Below, one piece after another: positions 35,265-44,344 of a stretch of 61,017 nt of DNA. The position numbers were made by a program, and so were the translations under genes. Source of the stretch: an uncultured Lachnospiraceae bacterium (lineage in GTDB: Bacteria > Bacillota > Clostridia > Lachnospirales > Lachnospiraceae); assembly GCA_910584725.1 (NCBI GenBank), contig CAJUBE010000027.1, positions 1 through 61,017 on the forward strand, written 5' to 3'. Each line of letters starts with the position of its first letter. Position 1 is the stretch's first letter. The notes below the pieces were generated by a model. That model saw only the letters and a program-made list of their open reading frames with translations, made no database searches and was not told the origin of the DNA.

Positions 35265-36539
35265 ATGAGAGAGACATTAAATTTATGGATAAAAGAAGCG
35301 TGCATTGTTTGTCTCTGTGCGATAATGGGTGTCGCAGCGCTTGCGGTTACCTATTTCATTTCGAATGACTGTATGCGGGAGCATGTGTGGGAATCTGCTA
35401 TTATCTTACATAATGAAGGACTGGGTGCATATTTCTGGCAGGATGTTGAGGAGACAAAGCTGGACATTTATACGGACGGGTTGATGATTAACGTGTCTTA
35501 CACCGAGACAAAGGATGGCGTAAGGGATATTCTGCTTGGTACGCATGTGGAGGTGGACGGTAGAAATCCGATGGACTCGCTGTATGAGATGGCTGTCTTA
35601 GCCAATGACGATTATACCGTAAAAAATTATGGAAGGTACTGGCATGGATATCAGGTTTTGCTGCGGCCGCTTTTATGCTTTTTCAATTATTCGGATATCC
35701 TGCAGATCAATATGATTCTGCAGCTTCTTCTTGTCTTTGGCTTTGTGGCTCTTCTGGCGGGAACAGAGGAAAGGGTGTATATCGTTCCCTTTCTTGGCAT
35801 GTATGTCTTTTTATGCCCGGTCAGTCTGGCCGGTTCTTTGCAGTATTCTTCCTGCTTTTACATTATGATGTCTGCGCTGACTGTACTGTTTATATGGAGG
35901 GAAAGACTGACAGATACGGGGAGAAATATTCTGTTTCTTCTGACAGGCGTGTTGACGGCGTATTTTGATTTCCTGACTTATCCCTTTATTACGCTGGGGG
36001 CGCCGCTGATTGCCTGTCTCGCCTTTGATTTGAGGCGGTGGCCGGCGAACCGAAAGCATATGTGGAAAAATATTTTGCTGTACACCGTTTCATGGGGAAT
36101 CGGCTATGTGGGAATGTGGTCGTCAAAGTGGGTGATTGCTTCCGTTTTCACAGGGGAAAATATTATTTATGATGCATTTGGCGCGATTGCTTATCGCAGC
36201 GGATATTTTACGGAAAAGCATTCCTATTATGATACGCTGAAACTGAATCTTAGCGTATGCAATGGGAAAGTGATCCTGCCGGTGTTTATCTGCGTGTCAG
36301 TTTGTATTGCCGCATTCAGGATCAAAAGACATATCAGGATAGAGAGGCGCCTTTTTACGGCATTGGGAGCAATTCTATTTGTGTCATTGTATCCGTTTTT
36401 CTGGTATCTGTTCACCAAGGATCATTCCTGCTGTCACTCTTATTTTACGTGGCGGGAGCTGGGGATCAGCGTGTTCGGCGTGTTGACGGCCGGGGTGATG
36501 GGGATACGGGCGTTTGGGGAAAAGGGAGAAAATGGGTAG
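35265..36539 (+). CDS. Multi-spanning membrane protein of unknown function
   Basis: The 424-residue protein has about nine to ten predicted transmembrane segments. One follows the start (about residues 12-32), then comes a large extracytoplasmic loop of about 90 residues (MREHVWESAI to YWHGYQ), and the rest cluster in the C-terminal two thirds. The layout resembles bacterial glycosyltransferase/flippase-like families, but no signature is clear. AAAGGG precedes ATG 35265. The XRE regulator is divergent from it. Confidence 0.65.
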   Translation: MRETLNLWIKEACIVCLCAIMGVAALAVTYFISNDCMREHVWESAIILHNEGLGAYFWQDVEETKLDIYTDGLMINVSYTETKDGVRDILLGTHVEVDGRNPMDSLYEMAVLANDDYTVKNYGRYWHGYQVLLRPLLCFFNYSDILQINMILQLLLVFGFVALLAGTEERVYIVPFLGMYVFLCPVSLAGSLQYSSCFYIMMSALTVLFIWRERLTDTGRNILFLLTGVLTAYFDFLTYPFITLGAPLIACLAFDLRRWPANRKHMWKNILLYTVSWGIGYVGMWSSKWVIASVFTGENIIYDAFGAIAYRSGYFTEKHSYYDTLKLNLSVCNGKVILPVFICVSVCIAAFRIKRHIRIERRLFTALGAILFVSLYPFFWYLFTKDHSCCHSYFTWRELGISVFGVLTAGVMGIRAFGEKGENG

Positions 36540-36629
36540 TTATCGGGGAATGTATGTGGTAAGATGGTTATAGCGCTTTGGGAGATTGAAGAGGAAATAC
36601 ATGTTATGCAGTCGTGGGGAGGCATGGGA

Positions 36630-38210
36630 ATGGGAATGTATGTGAACAGGGGAAATGAGAGCTTTGATAGAGCAAGGAGATCCAGAATTTATGTGGATAA
36701 AACTGGATTGTTGGAATATACGAATGAAGTAGTGGGGACGGAGCAGTGCTATATATGCAACAGCAGGCCGAGGCGGTTTGGCAAGTCTATGGCGGCGGGA
36801 ATGCTGGCGGCATATTATGGGAGAGGGTGCGATTCCCGGGAATTGTTTGAAGGTTTGGAAATTGCCGACAAGCCGTCTTTTGAGGAACATTTGAACAAAT
36901 ATGATGTGATCCACCTGGATATGGCATATCTGCTGGTACAGAATAAGGGTGCGGCAGATACGGTGGCCTTTATGCAGAAATGCGTGATTGACGAGCTCAA
37001 GGTTATCTATCCGGGAATCCTTACGGATGAGGATACGGAACTGCCTTTTGCACTTTCCAAGGTCAATGATGCGGCCGGGGCCAGATTTGTGATTATCATT
37101 GACGAGTGGGACGCCATTTTTCGCGAAGCCGCAGGGGACAAGGACGGACAGCAGGCATACATCCGCTTACTCCGGGGGCTTTTTAAGGGAGAACAGTCAA
37201 AGGATTTTACCGTGCTTGCCTATATGACGGGTATCTTGCCGATCAAGAGATACAACAGTGAATCCGCGTTAAATAATTTCAAGGAATTTACCATGGTCAA
37301 TCCCAAGCGGTTTTCGGCATATATCGGTTTTACGCAGCAGGAAGTAAAGGAGCTGTGCGACACGTACCATATGGATTTTGAGGAGATGGCCAGATGGTAT
37401 GACGGCTATTCTTTCCGGCAGGTACAGCATGTCTATAACCCCAATTCCGTGGTGAATGCCATACTGGATGGGGAATACGACAGTTATTGGAGCAATACGG
37501 TTTCTTATGAATCCCTGAGGGAATATATCAGCATGAATTTCGAGGGGCTGCGGGATCTGGTGGTGCAGATGTTTTCCGGAGCCAGATGCCGTGTGGATAT
37601 TGGCGGTTTTCAGAATGATATGACCAGTTTTAAGAGTCGGGATGATGTGCTGACAGCGCTGATCCATCTGGGGTATCTTGCCTATGATGTGGATACCAGG
37701 GAGGCGTATGTGCCAAACGAAGAAGTGCGCATTGCTTTTGCCAGGGCAGTGAGGGATACGGGTTGGGAACCGGTGATCCGGGCGGTCAGGGATTCGGACA
37801 GGCTGCTAAAGGCGACGTGGGATAAGGACGAAGAGCTGGTTGCGGAATATATTGATAAAGTGCACAGGGAGAATACATCCATTCTCCAATACAATAATGA
37901 GAACGCGCTTAGCTGTGTGGTCACGCTGGCGTATTACAATGCGGTCAACGAATATACGCTGATTCGGGAAATGCCCTCCGGAAAAGGGTATGCGGATATG
38001 GTATTTCTTCCAAGAAAATACTCTGCGAAGCCTGCGATGGTTGTAGAATTGAAATATGGAAAGTCTGCCCAAAGCGCCATAGAGCAGATAAAGGAACGGC
38101 AGTATCCGGAGGCATTAAAGGATTACCGGGGGAAGCTCCTGTTAGTCGGAATCAGTTATGATAAGGATAAGAGGCATTCCTGCCTGATTGAAGAGTGGGT
38201 GAAGGAATAG
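36630..38210 (+). CDS. AAA-ATPase-like protein with C-terminal PD-(D/E)XK nuclease domain (PF09820/PF08011 type)
   Basis: The product has about 526 residues. It has the typical start of this family (RRSRIYVDKTGLLEYTNE), a P-loop RPRRFGKS (about residues 46-53), a Walker B-like IIIDEWDAIF (about 155), and a C-terminal nuclease-like core ADMVFLPRK ... VVELKYGKSAQ with the D and ExK residues. These proteins are abundant in gut Firmicutes and Bacteroidetes; their role, possibly mobile or conflict-related, is not established. The start is uncertain: GGGGAGG is seven bases before ATG 36630, but in-frame ATGs also exist at 36564 and 36606. Confidence 0.85.
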   Translation: MGMYVNRGNESFDRARRSRIYVDKTGLLEYTNEVVGTEQCYICNSRPRRFGKSMAAGMLAAYYGRGCDSRELFEGLEIADKPSFEEHLNKYDVIHLDMAYLLVQNKGAADTVAFMQKCVIDELKVIYPGILTDEDTELPFALSKVNDAAGARFVIIIDEWDAIFREAAGDKDGQQAYIRLLRGLFKGEQSKDFTVLAYMTGILPIKRYNSESALNNFKEFTMVNPKRFSAYIGFTQQEVKELCDTYHMDFEEMARWYDGYSFRQVQHVYNPNSVVNAILDGEYDSYWSNTVSYESLREYISMNFEGLRDLVVQMFSGARCRVDIGGFQNDMTSFKSRDDVLTALIHLGYLAYDVDTREAYVPNEEVRIAFARAVRDTGWEPVIRAVRDSDRLLKATWDKDEELVAEYIDKVHRENTSILQYNNENALSCVVTLAYYNAVNEYTLIREMPSGKGYADMVFLPRKYSAKPAMVVELKYGKSAQSAIEQIKERQYPEALKDYRGKLLLVGISYDKDKRHSCLIEEWVKE

Positions 38211-38279
38211 CGGCATTGGGGACTTTAGGCAGGATATGCAGGAACGGTTGTAAAAGAGATGGAGTAAAGAGAGATATAC

Positions 38280-38318
38280 CGCCCGCCATACGCTGTTTTC
38301 CTATAGCGATGGCGGGCG
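38280..38318. terminator. Bidirectional terminator
   Basis: CGCCCGCCAT pairs with ATGGCGGGCG, with an inner CGCT/AGCG stem. TTTT follows on the plus strand. It lies between the convergent ATPase/nuclease and ABC permease genes. Confidence 0.75.
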
Positions 38319-38332
38319 TTTTGCTGCCGCTT

Positions 38333-39151
38333 CTAATATTTCTTCTTATAATAGTGCTCCGCACTCTGGATCAGTTTGTAGAACACCATGGCGATGGCGC
38401 ACAGAATAATGATGGAAGTGATTACCATATTGAGCTGGAAAACCTGCGAGCCGTAGATAATCAGATACCCGAGTCCGCGCCTTGCGGCAAGAAATTCCCC
38501 GATGATAACGCCCACGAGGGCAAGCCCGATATTGACCTTCATGCTGCTTAAGATGAGCGGCACGGAGCTTGGCAGGATCACTTTGGCGAGGGCGTCTCTG
38601 CGGCTGCCGCCCAGGGTGTAGATCAGCTTGCACATTTCCGGGTCAACCTGACAGAAGCCAGTGTAGAGACTGATGATGGAGCCGAAGACCGCTACGGAGA
38701 GGCCGGCCACGATGATGGTATTTGTGCCGGTGCCCAGCCATACGATCAAAAGCGGCGCGAGGGCGGATTTCGGCAGGGCGTTCAGGACGACGAGGTAGGG
38801 TTCCAGAATTTCGGAGAGACTGTTCTGATACCAGAGGAGGGTGGCGGCAAGAAGGCTTAAGACCGTGACCAGAAAGAAGCTTGCGATTGTCTCAAACAGG
38901 GTAACGCCGGTATGGGTGAAGAAGGAGTGATCCACAAGCATCTGACCGAGATATTTTACAATGCCGGAAGGGCTGCTGAAAAAGAAGCTGTCTATCCAGC
39001 CGAGTCTTGCGGCTGTTTCCCACAGTCCCAGAAAGAGGAGCAGGAGAACCAGTCTTCCGAGGGCGATTCTGTGATGATGTCTGTGGTGGGCACGCAGGAA
39101 GCTTTCCTGCTGCGGGGAGACAGACGGCGTGCTATGCGGTTGTCGAGTCAT
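38333..39151 (-). CDS. ABC transporter permease (SsuC/TauC/ThiX-like)
   Basis: The 272-residue protein has about six membrane helices and the permease EAA-type loop (LGGSRRDALAKVILPSSVPLI, conserved G near residue 180). It matches permeases of nitrate/sulfonate/taurine or pyrimidine-precursor importers; the substrate cannot be told. It overlaps the ATPase gene by 20 bases, so the two are one operon. No substrate-binding protein gene is present, and the ATPase gene is broken, so the transporter is probably not functional. Confidence 0.88.
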   Translation of the reverse strand: MTRQPHSTPSVSPQQESFLRAHHRHHHRIALGRLVLLLLFLGLWETAARLGWIDSFFFSSPSGIVKYLGQMLVDHSFFTHTGVTLFETIASFFLVTVLSLLAATLLWYQNSLSEILEPYLVVLNALPKSALAPLLIVWLGTGTNTIIVAGLSVAVFGSIISLYTGFCQVDPEMCKLIYTLGGSRRDALAKVILPSSVPLILSSMKVNIGLALVGVIIGEFLAARRGLGYLIIYGSQVFQLNMVITSIIILCAIAMVFYKLIQSAEHYYKKKY

Positions 39152-39790
39152 CGGTTAATACCTCCCATAATTGATTAAAGTATGTCTGATAGGCGGCGGT
39201 GCCGCGGACAGCCAGAGGGTCTTCCCGGCTTATTTCATAGTGGATTTCCATTTCTTGTTTGACACCGGCGGGACGTCTGGAGAGTACGATCACCCGGTCT
39301 GCCAGTGTGATGGCTTCGGAGAGATCGTGGGTGATGAGCAGGGCGGTTTTTCCTGTCTGACGGATGATATTTGCGATGTCAGCGGAGACGGAGAGTCTGG
39401 TCTGGAAATCCAGCGCGCTGAAAGGTTCATCCAGAAGAAGGAGATCCGGGTGGACAGCCATGGTGCGGATCAGTGCCGCACGCTGGCGCATACCGCCGGA
39501 AAGCTCGGACGGCTTTTTGTCTTTAAAGCCAGAAAGACCGTAATCTTCCAACAGTTTTAGAACATAGTCCGTATTTTCTTTTGTAAGGCTGTGGGTGAGC
39601 TCCAGTCCGAGAATGACATTCTGGTAGACCGTGCGCCACTCAAAGAGATGGTCGCGCTGCAGCATATAGCCTATCTTTAAGGCGGAGTCCGCGCAGTAGT
39701 CTTTGGAGGAAAGTCCCCGGTAAATCACTTCGCCGTCCTCCGGGGCAAGCAGTCCCGCGATGATGGACAAAAGAGTGGACTTGCCGATGG
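39132..39790 (-). pseudogene. ABC transporter ATPase, 5'-truncated
   Basis: From the Walker A end (GKSTLLSIIAGLL) onward, the protein is a normal nitrate/sulfonate-type ABC ATPase. It has a Q loop (YMLQRDHLFEW), signature LSGGMRQRAAL, Walker B LLLLDEPFSALD and H loop LITHDLSEA. Upstream of GKST the frame reads SFQIGTI, which lacks the first glycine of the P-loop, and the usual 35-40 N-terminal residues are absent. The open frame continues to 39881 through unrelated DNA. I infer a recombination or insertion junction near 39,775-39,790. Confidence 0.8.
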
Positions 39791-39845
39791 TACCTATTTG
39801 GAAACTTTTGACTACATGCTGATCATCAAAAGCAGGATAAGGAGT

Positions 39846-40295
39846 ATGAGGTATTTCGAGTCTGCGCCAGCGGAATTTCATATGGAGAAGATCAGCGATC
39901 GGATCAATTATGAGTTGTTTGACAGACGGATTCCAAAGGCAAGATTAGCCAGAGACGTGGGTGTGAGCAGGGATCTGGTCAGCAACTATACAAAGGAAAG
40001 TTTCTCCGAGGAGGCTATGCAGATTTCGGTCTTGAAATCTTTCGCGGCGTATTTTGGGAAGGATACTTATTACTTCTGTAATGATTATCATAAGTTTTTG
40101 GATACAGTGGATGTGGTGGAACTGCTGAAAAGGTTAAGAGGAAAGAAGGGGGTAACGCAGAAAATGTTTGCTGATGAGCTGGGGGTTACGATTGCCATGT
40201 ATAAAGCTTATGAGCAAGGCAAGAGCTGTCTGCCATATTCGGTTTATCTCAGACTGCGAAAATTGTACGGACCATTTGCGCAGGAGATGGGCTGA
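39846..40295 (+). CDS. Regulator with two HTH segments
   Basis: The product has about 149 residues if it starts at ATG 39846; ATG 39882 would give 137. Two helix-turn-helix segments are visible: RRIPKARLARDVGVSRDLVSN in the first half, and KKGVTQKMFADELGVTIAMYK in the second, which resembles an XRE domain. The region between them (FGKDTYYFCNDYHKFL) is predicted helical. It begins just beyond the point where the ABC ATPase gene is broken, so it is probably the first gene of the accessory DNA. The regulatory target is unknown. Confidence 0.7.
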   Translation: MRYFESAPAEFHMEKISDRINYELFDRRIPKARLARDVGVSRDLVSNYTKESFSEEAMQISVLKSFAAYFGKDTYYFCNDYHKFLDTVDVVELLKRLRGKKGVTQKMFADELGVTIAMYKAYEQGKSCLPYSVYLRLRKLYGPFAQEMG

Positions 40296-40473
40296 CCAGC
40301 CCGAAATCCACCAATCCACCTATTCCACCTGTTGCAGAGTATATGATATGCGTGGTTTTCATAGTATTTGTATAGGTGGGGTGGGTGGAAAGATGGCGTG
40401 GGGTGAGAAACTGATCGGTGGCTGGAAAGCGGTTGCGGTTTTAAGGGGAATCGGGTATGATGAAAGTAAGCAA

Positions 40474-40792
40474 GACTGAATAGCCTGGCATTCAGTAACG
40501 GGGATAACATAGACCTTTTTAATCTGCTTGAAATTCTTTTAGGGCGCAATCTGTCAAGGAATGAAGCGAGGGAAAAGGCTATACAATATAGTGAAGAACA
40601 TGGGACGGACAAGATGGTGGTTATGACGATAGCCGGAGCCACCAACAGCAAGATAGACTATAGTGCATTTGAAAAAGGAGATGGCAGGATGTGTACATTG
40701 TTTGAAGAGATTGCATTACAGTCTTTTGCGGGTACGCTGCCTGCAGATGTTGATTATGAAAAAGAACTGGAAACAATGCGGGAGGAAAAGTG
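40474..40792 (+). pseudogene. Remnant of an Rpn-associated gene, first copy of a 143-bp repeat
   Basis: An open frame without a start reads LAFSNGDNIDLFNLLEILLG, then passes through sequence nearly identical to the later gene at 41636 (YSEEHGTDK, then MTIAGATNSKIDYSAF) and ends EKELETMREEK. The shared block is 40575-40717. It is probably the 3' part of a duplicated or disrupted gene next to the Rpn-type nuclease. Confidence 0.6.
40575..40717. repeat. 143-bp direct repeat, left copy
   Basis: It matches 41732-41874 with four mismatches by eye (about 97% identity). The two copies flank the Rpn-type nuclease gene. Confidence 0.85.
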
Positions 40793-40795
40793 AAA

Positions 40796-41632
40796 ATGGA
40801 AAATCAGACAGAAATTAATGTGATTTGGGAATCGTTAGGAATAGCCAACGATTTTATATTCGGCAAGGTGATGCAGGATGCGGGACTATGTAAGGAATTA
40901 TTGCAGAGGATACTGCCTGATCTGGAAATAGACCATATAGAGTACCCGGAGACACAAAAGGGCATCCGACCGGATGTGGATGCAAAGAGTGTCAGGTTAG
41001 ATGTCTATGTGAAAGATGGGAAGGGCACCGTTTACGATATCGAACTACAGGCGGCGGATACGAAGGAATTACCCAAGAGAAGTCGGTATTACCAGAGTAT
41101 GCTGGATCTACAGTTGATTGACAAAGGGCAGACTTATAAAAAGCTGAAGCCGAGCTATGTTATTTTTATATGTCCGTTTGACCTTTTTGGCAAAGGGAGG
41201 CATATTTATAGCTTTGAGAATATCTGCAAAGAGGACAACAGCGTATTTCTGGATGACGGAGCGGTGAAGATATTCTTAAATGCCAGTAGCAGGCAGGATG
41301 ATGTGAGCAAGGAATTAAAGGCGTTTCTTGATTATGTGGCTGGGATAGAATCGGAAGATGATTACGTCCAGAGAGTGGCGGAGGCAGTGCGTGAAGCAAA
41401 GAAGAACAGGGAATGGAGGCATGAGTATATGACATTATTAATGCGTGATCAGGAGAATATAGAAAAAGGGATAGAAAAAGGGATAGAAAAGGGGAAATCT
41501 GTAGGGGAAGAGATGATGCTTATGCTGGTTCAGAAATTGGTGGATAATAACCGTTTCGATGACATATCAAAAATTAAGGATAATAAGGAGTACCGGCAGG
41601 AATTATATAAAGAATATCATATTTCCCTTTGA
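40796..41632 (+). CDS. Rpn family recombination-promoting nuclease / PD-(D/E)XK transposase-like protein
   Basis: The 278-residue protein has the Rpn pattern: an N-terminal DFIFGKVMQD, a nuclease core with RLDVYVKDGKGTVYDIELQA (D and ExQ residues), RSRYYQSMLDLQLIDKGQ, and a C-terminal region with EKGIEKGIEKGK repeats. In E. coli, Rpn proteins are DNA nucleases that stimulate recombination. The start is ATG 40796, after GGGAGGAAAAGTGAAA; an upstream ATG at 40790 is in frame. Direct repeats of 143 bp surround it. The EKGI repeats come from tandem 12-base units that may vary in number. Confidence 0.85.
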   Translation: MENQTEINVIWESLGIANDFIFGKVMQDAGLCKELLQRILPDLEIDHIEYPETQKGIRPDVDAKSVRLDVYVKDGKGTVYDIELQAADTKELPKRSRYYQSMLDLQLIDKGQTYKKLKPSYVIFICPFDLFGKGRHIYSFENICKEDNSVFLDDGAVKIFLNASSRQDDVSKELKAFLDYVAGIESEDDYVQRVAEAVREAKKNREWRHEYMTLLMRDQENIEKGIEKGIEKGKSVGEEMMLMLVQKLVDNNRFDDISKIKDNKEYRQELYKEYHISL

Positions 41633-41635
41633 GGT

Positions 41636-42070
41636 TTGCAGGCAGTACGAAGAATTGAAAAAGTGGTTTTTATTTCTTTTTTCCAGATGCTTGCAAATAT
41701 GATGACGGGCGCCTTGCAGATTTATATAGGGAAGGCTATACAATATAGTGAAGAACATGGGACGGACAAGGCGGTGGTTATGACGATAGCCGGAGCTACC
41801 AACAGCAAGATAGACTATAGCGCATTTGAAAAAGGAGATGGCAGGATGTGTACATTGTTTGAAGAGATTGCATTGGAGAACGAAAAGAAGGGCAAAGCAG
41901 AGGGAAAGGCAGAGGGCAAGGCAGAGGGCAAAGCAGAGGGGATTATTGAGACTGGCTTAGATGTTGGACTTTCAGAGCAGGATATATTGGAGCGTCTCCA
42001 AAAGAAACTGGATATATCGCTTCAGAAAGCGCAGGAATATGTTTCAAGATTCGGAAAGCGGACGGTATGA
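41636..42070 (+). pseudogene. Rpn-associated gene remnant, second copy
   Basis: The 144-codon frame lacks the usual nuclease N-terminus. It contains the 143-bp repeat block, then four KAEG units encoded by 12-bp tandem repeats (about 41,893-41,940), and a helical end (ILERLQKKLDISLQKAQEYV) typical of C-termini of Rpn-like or related transposase proteins. It is probably the tail of a gene whose front has been lost, although it could still be translated. Confidence 0.5.
41732..41874. repeat. 143-bp direct repeat, right copy
   Basis: Right partner of the repeat at 40575-40717. It is followed in the same frame by the KAEG tandem repeats. Confidence 0.85.
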
Positions 42071-42269
42071 GTGCGAGTTTGAAGTAAGGAATGTCATTAA
42101 GCCGGAGGAATTGGAGGACCGTGATACGGAAGTGTTTTCCATATTAGAACACGGGAACACAGCAAGAAATATACAGGCGGTCAGAGATCATATTAAGATT
42201 AAGAAAGAAATCCACGGTGTAAGGTGTGGAGCCTGTGATGCTCGGCATGGAGTCACAGGAGCATATTAA
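42067..42269 (+). pseudogene. Short coding remnant
   Basis: An open stretch reads YECEFEVRNVIKPEELEDRD and continues for about 45 codons (ILEHGNTARNIQAVRDHIKI). It has no start or upstream part and looks like the C-terminal end of a lost gene. Between it and 42,509 I see only AT-rich non-coding DNA. Confidence 0.4.
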
Positions 42270-42509
42270 TTATGCTAAGAGTTGTCTATTGCTGTTTTGC
42301 GGCACTTACCTCGCGTGACAAGAACAGTCTTTTGGAATAAAGTTGAGAAGAATTTTCCGATAAACGAGGGTTTCCCAAAATAATACAATGATAAGGGAGC
42401 ACTATAAAAGTATGAAAAAGATATGATATACTGATTGAAATGTTTGCAAAAAAGAAAGCATACGGAAAAAGGAAGAGGATAAGGGGACTGGCATAGACAG
42501 GAGTAAGTT

Positions 42510-43475
42510 GTGACATTACGGAAAGCATATCAGGTTCTTGGAATTCCGCAGGGAGCCGGAAAGAGCGAAATCAAGAAAAGATATAGGAAACTGATGCAAC
42601 AGGTGCATCCGGATGCTAACGCATCATTGCAGGGAAACTATTTGTACAGTGCGCAGGAAATTAACCACGCATATGCAATTTTGATGAAAGAGAAACCGGC
42701 CGATCTTGAGAATATTAATTATGATGGCCTGCATCCGGGCTCGAAGGATAAAAAGAATGCCGCGTGGGACGCGCCTGTCAATGGAAATGCATTTGTGGAG
42801 CGGGAAGTTTTGCAGTATGTGGAAGATTATGATGGGACGGTTTTGGGAACTTTCTGTGTGGCTAAAGGGAAATACCTGTGGAAGACAGATGAGGATTTTC
42901 CACTTTTTTTGCGCAGTATGTATCAATGCAGTAAGGAGCTATTGGACGGGATAGATGAGAGATATTATAAGGGAGGGGCTTCAAACAGACGGCAGCAGAT
43001 TCAGGCGGAACTTGCGTATCTGCTTGCCCAGCAATTTATAGATGCATCTGCCTTGTTCTCGGAAATTGCGCAAGAGGAGGAAAGCAGTCCGGACGGAGAA
43101 AGGATTTTTTATCTTGATTCCATGCTGGAATTGGAAGATGGGATGGCTCCTGTAAAAAAGGGGGAGCTGTTTTATCCGTCCAGGCTTAGTAATCACAGAT
43201 TATATATAAAAAATCAAGCAGGGCAGGAGTTGGGGTATCTTTCTTTTTTAGACGATCGTATGTATTATCTAATCATTCCTCTTTTTGAACAGAAGAGAGT
43301 CCAGGTCAAAATGCAGGCAGACGAGGGGAAGGCGGAGAAAAGGAAAGGGAAAGAGGTCAGGTATCTAAAGCTGCATCTGTGGGTAAAACTGCAGGATGCG
43401 GATAGGCGGATGCCCGAAAGCCTGAACTTGCAGATTGATAAGCTATTGGCAGATTATGTAGATGCCTGCTTATAA
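42510..43475 (+). CDS. J-domain (DnaJ-like) protein
   Basis: The 321-residue protein has an N-terminal J domain (residues 1-60: KAYQVLGIPQGAGKSEIKKR, HPD at about 33-35, INHAYAILM). The remaining 260 residues are not a DnaJ zinc or substrate domain and are unrecognised; they contain a beta-rich part (LSNHRLYIKNQAGQELGYL). J domains recruit Hsp70 ATPases, but no Hsp70 gene is in the window. The start is GTG 42510 after AGGAG. It lies upstream of the 45-54 kb operon, separated by a decayed toxin-antitoxin pair. Confidence 0.85.
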   Translation: MTLRKAYQVLGIPQGAGKSEIKKRYRKLMQQVHPDANASLQGNYLYSAQEINHAYAILMKEKPADLENINYDGLHPGSKDKKNAAWDAPVNGNAFVEREVLQYVEDYDGTVLGTFCVAKGKYLWKTDEDFPLFLRSMYQCSKELLDGIDERYYKGGASNRRQQIQAELAYLLAQQFIDASALFSEIAQEEESSPDGERIFYLDSMLELEDGMAPVKKGELFYPSRLSNHRLYIKNQAGQELGYLSFLDDRMYYLIIPLFEQKRVQVKMQADEGKAEKRKGKEVRYLKLHLWVKLQDADRRMPESLNLQIDKLLADYVDACL

Positions 43476-43585
43476 TTTAAATGACTTGGAAGTTTTCCGC
43501 TGAGATTTTTGCTATATTAGTAACCTCTTTTTGGAGGATAACAGAATTTGTCATAGAAACAATAGGTATTGTATTTTTAAGCAGG

Positions 43586-43933
43586 ATGGAAGTGTCTGGG
43601 AAAAGCTTTATAATAATGGCAATAATAAAAGCAAAGTTTTTTGTTGAAAGAGGCTGCTCAGGTAATGGAGCCACACTGAAAAGTTCTTATGCCAGAGGAG
43701 ATTTCGAACAGAATTCAGACGTAGATATTATGATATTGCTTGATATATCGGAGTCAGATTTAAAGTCTTACAGCCAGAAACTTTTTTATATGACATATGA
43801 CTTTAATTTAGATAATGATCTTGATATAAAACCGATTGCCAAAAGCGAGGCACATTTTATAAAATGGATTGAGAACTATCCGTTCTATGCAAATATCCAT
43901 AAAGAGGGAGTGATTTTATATGGAGCAGCATAA
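43586..43933 (+). pseudogene. MNT-type nucleotidyltransferase (antitoxin-like), probably degenerate
   Basis: The second half carries the nucleotidyltransferase signature SSYARGDFEQNSDVDIMILL. The family motif is GSxARGD...DxD; here the glycine of GS is replaced by Ser, and the residues before it (GNGATLK) do not look like the usual beta strand. The N-terminus is unclear: the open frame reaches 43481, and ATG 43586 has a weak AGCAGG. It overlaps the HEPN gene by 14 bases, the usual MNT-HEPN arrangement. MNT proteins AMPylate their HEPN toxin; this one may be inactive. Confidence 0.6.
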
Positions 43934-44344
43934 AGATATAGGGACACGAAAAGATTTATGTTTATATCGAATCCAGACAGCCAAAGATAATTTAAAAGCG
44001 ACAAAATACTATTTGTGGCAGAAGAGTATAAGAGTGCTAATAACCGATCCTATTATGCCATTTTTCAAGCAGTAAATGCTGTTCATGGTTTAAATGGGAA
44101 TGCTTATAAACGTCATAAGGATGCGATTGGAAGTTTTAATAAAAACTATGTGAAAACGGAGATTTTTTCAAGAGAAATTGGAAGAAAAATTGGTGAGGCG
44201 GAAGAAATACGACATGCAAGCGATTACGATGATTTCTATATTGCCAGTAGAGAAGAATCTGAGCGTCAAATTGCGGTAGCTGATGAATTTATACAGTTGG
44301 TTGAGAGGTATTGCAAGGAACGCATCCAGGCGGAAACTGAATAA
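43920..44344 (+). pseudogene. HEPN domain protein with frameshift
   Basis: The frame from ATG 43920 reads LYRIQTAKDNLKATKYYLW. The natural continuation, AEEYKSANNRSYYAIFQAVNAV, lies in another frame from about 44015. Joined, they give a typical HEPN protein of about 141 residues (with GSFNKNYVKTEIF and EIRHASDYDDFYIAS). A one-base indel near 44,005-44,012 therefore breaks the gene. HEPN partners of MNT proteins are often RNases. A sequencing error cannot be excluded. Confidence 0.7.

Noticed and set aside
42271..42509. Additional gene upstream of the J-domain gene
   Set aside because: Only short frames interrupted by stops occur, without ribosome sites.
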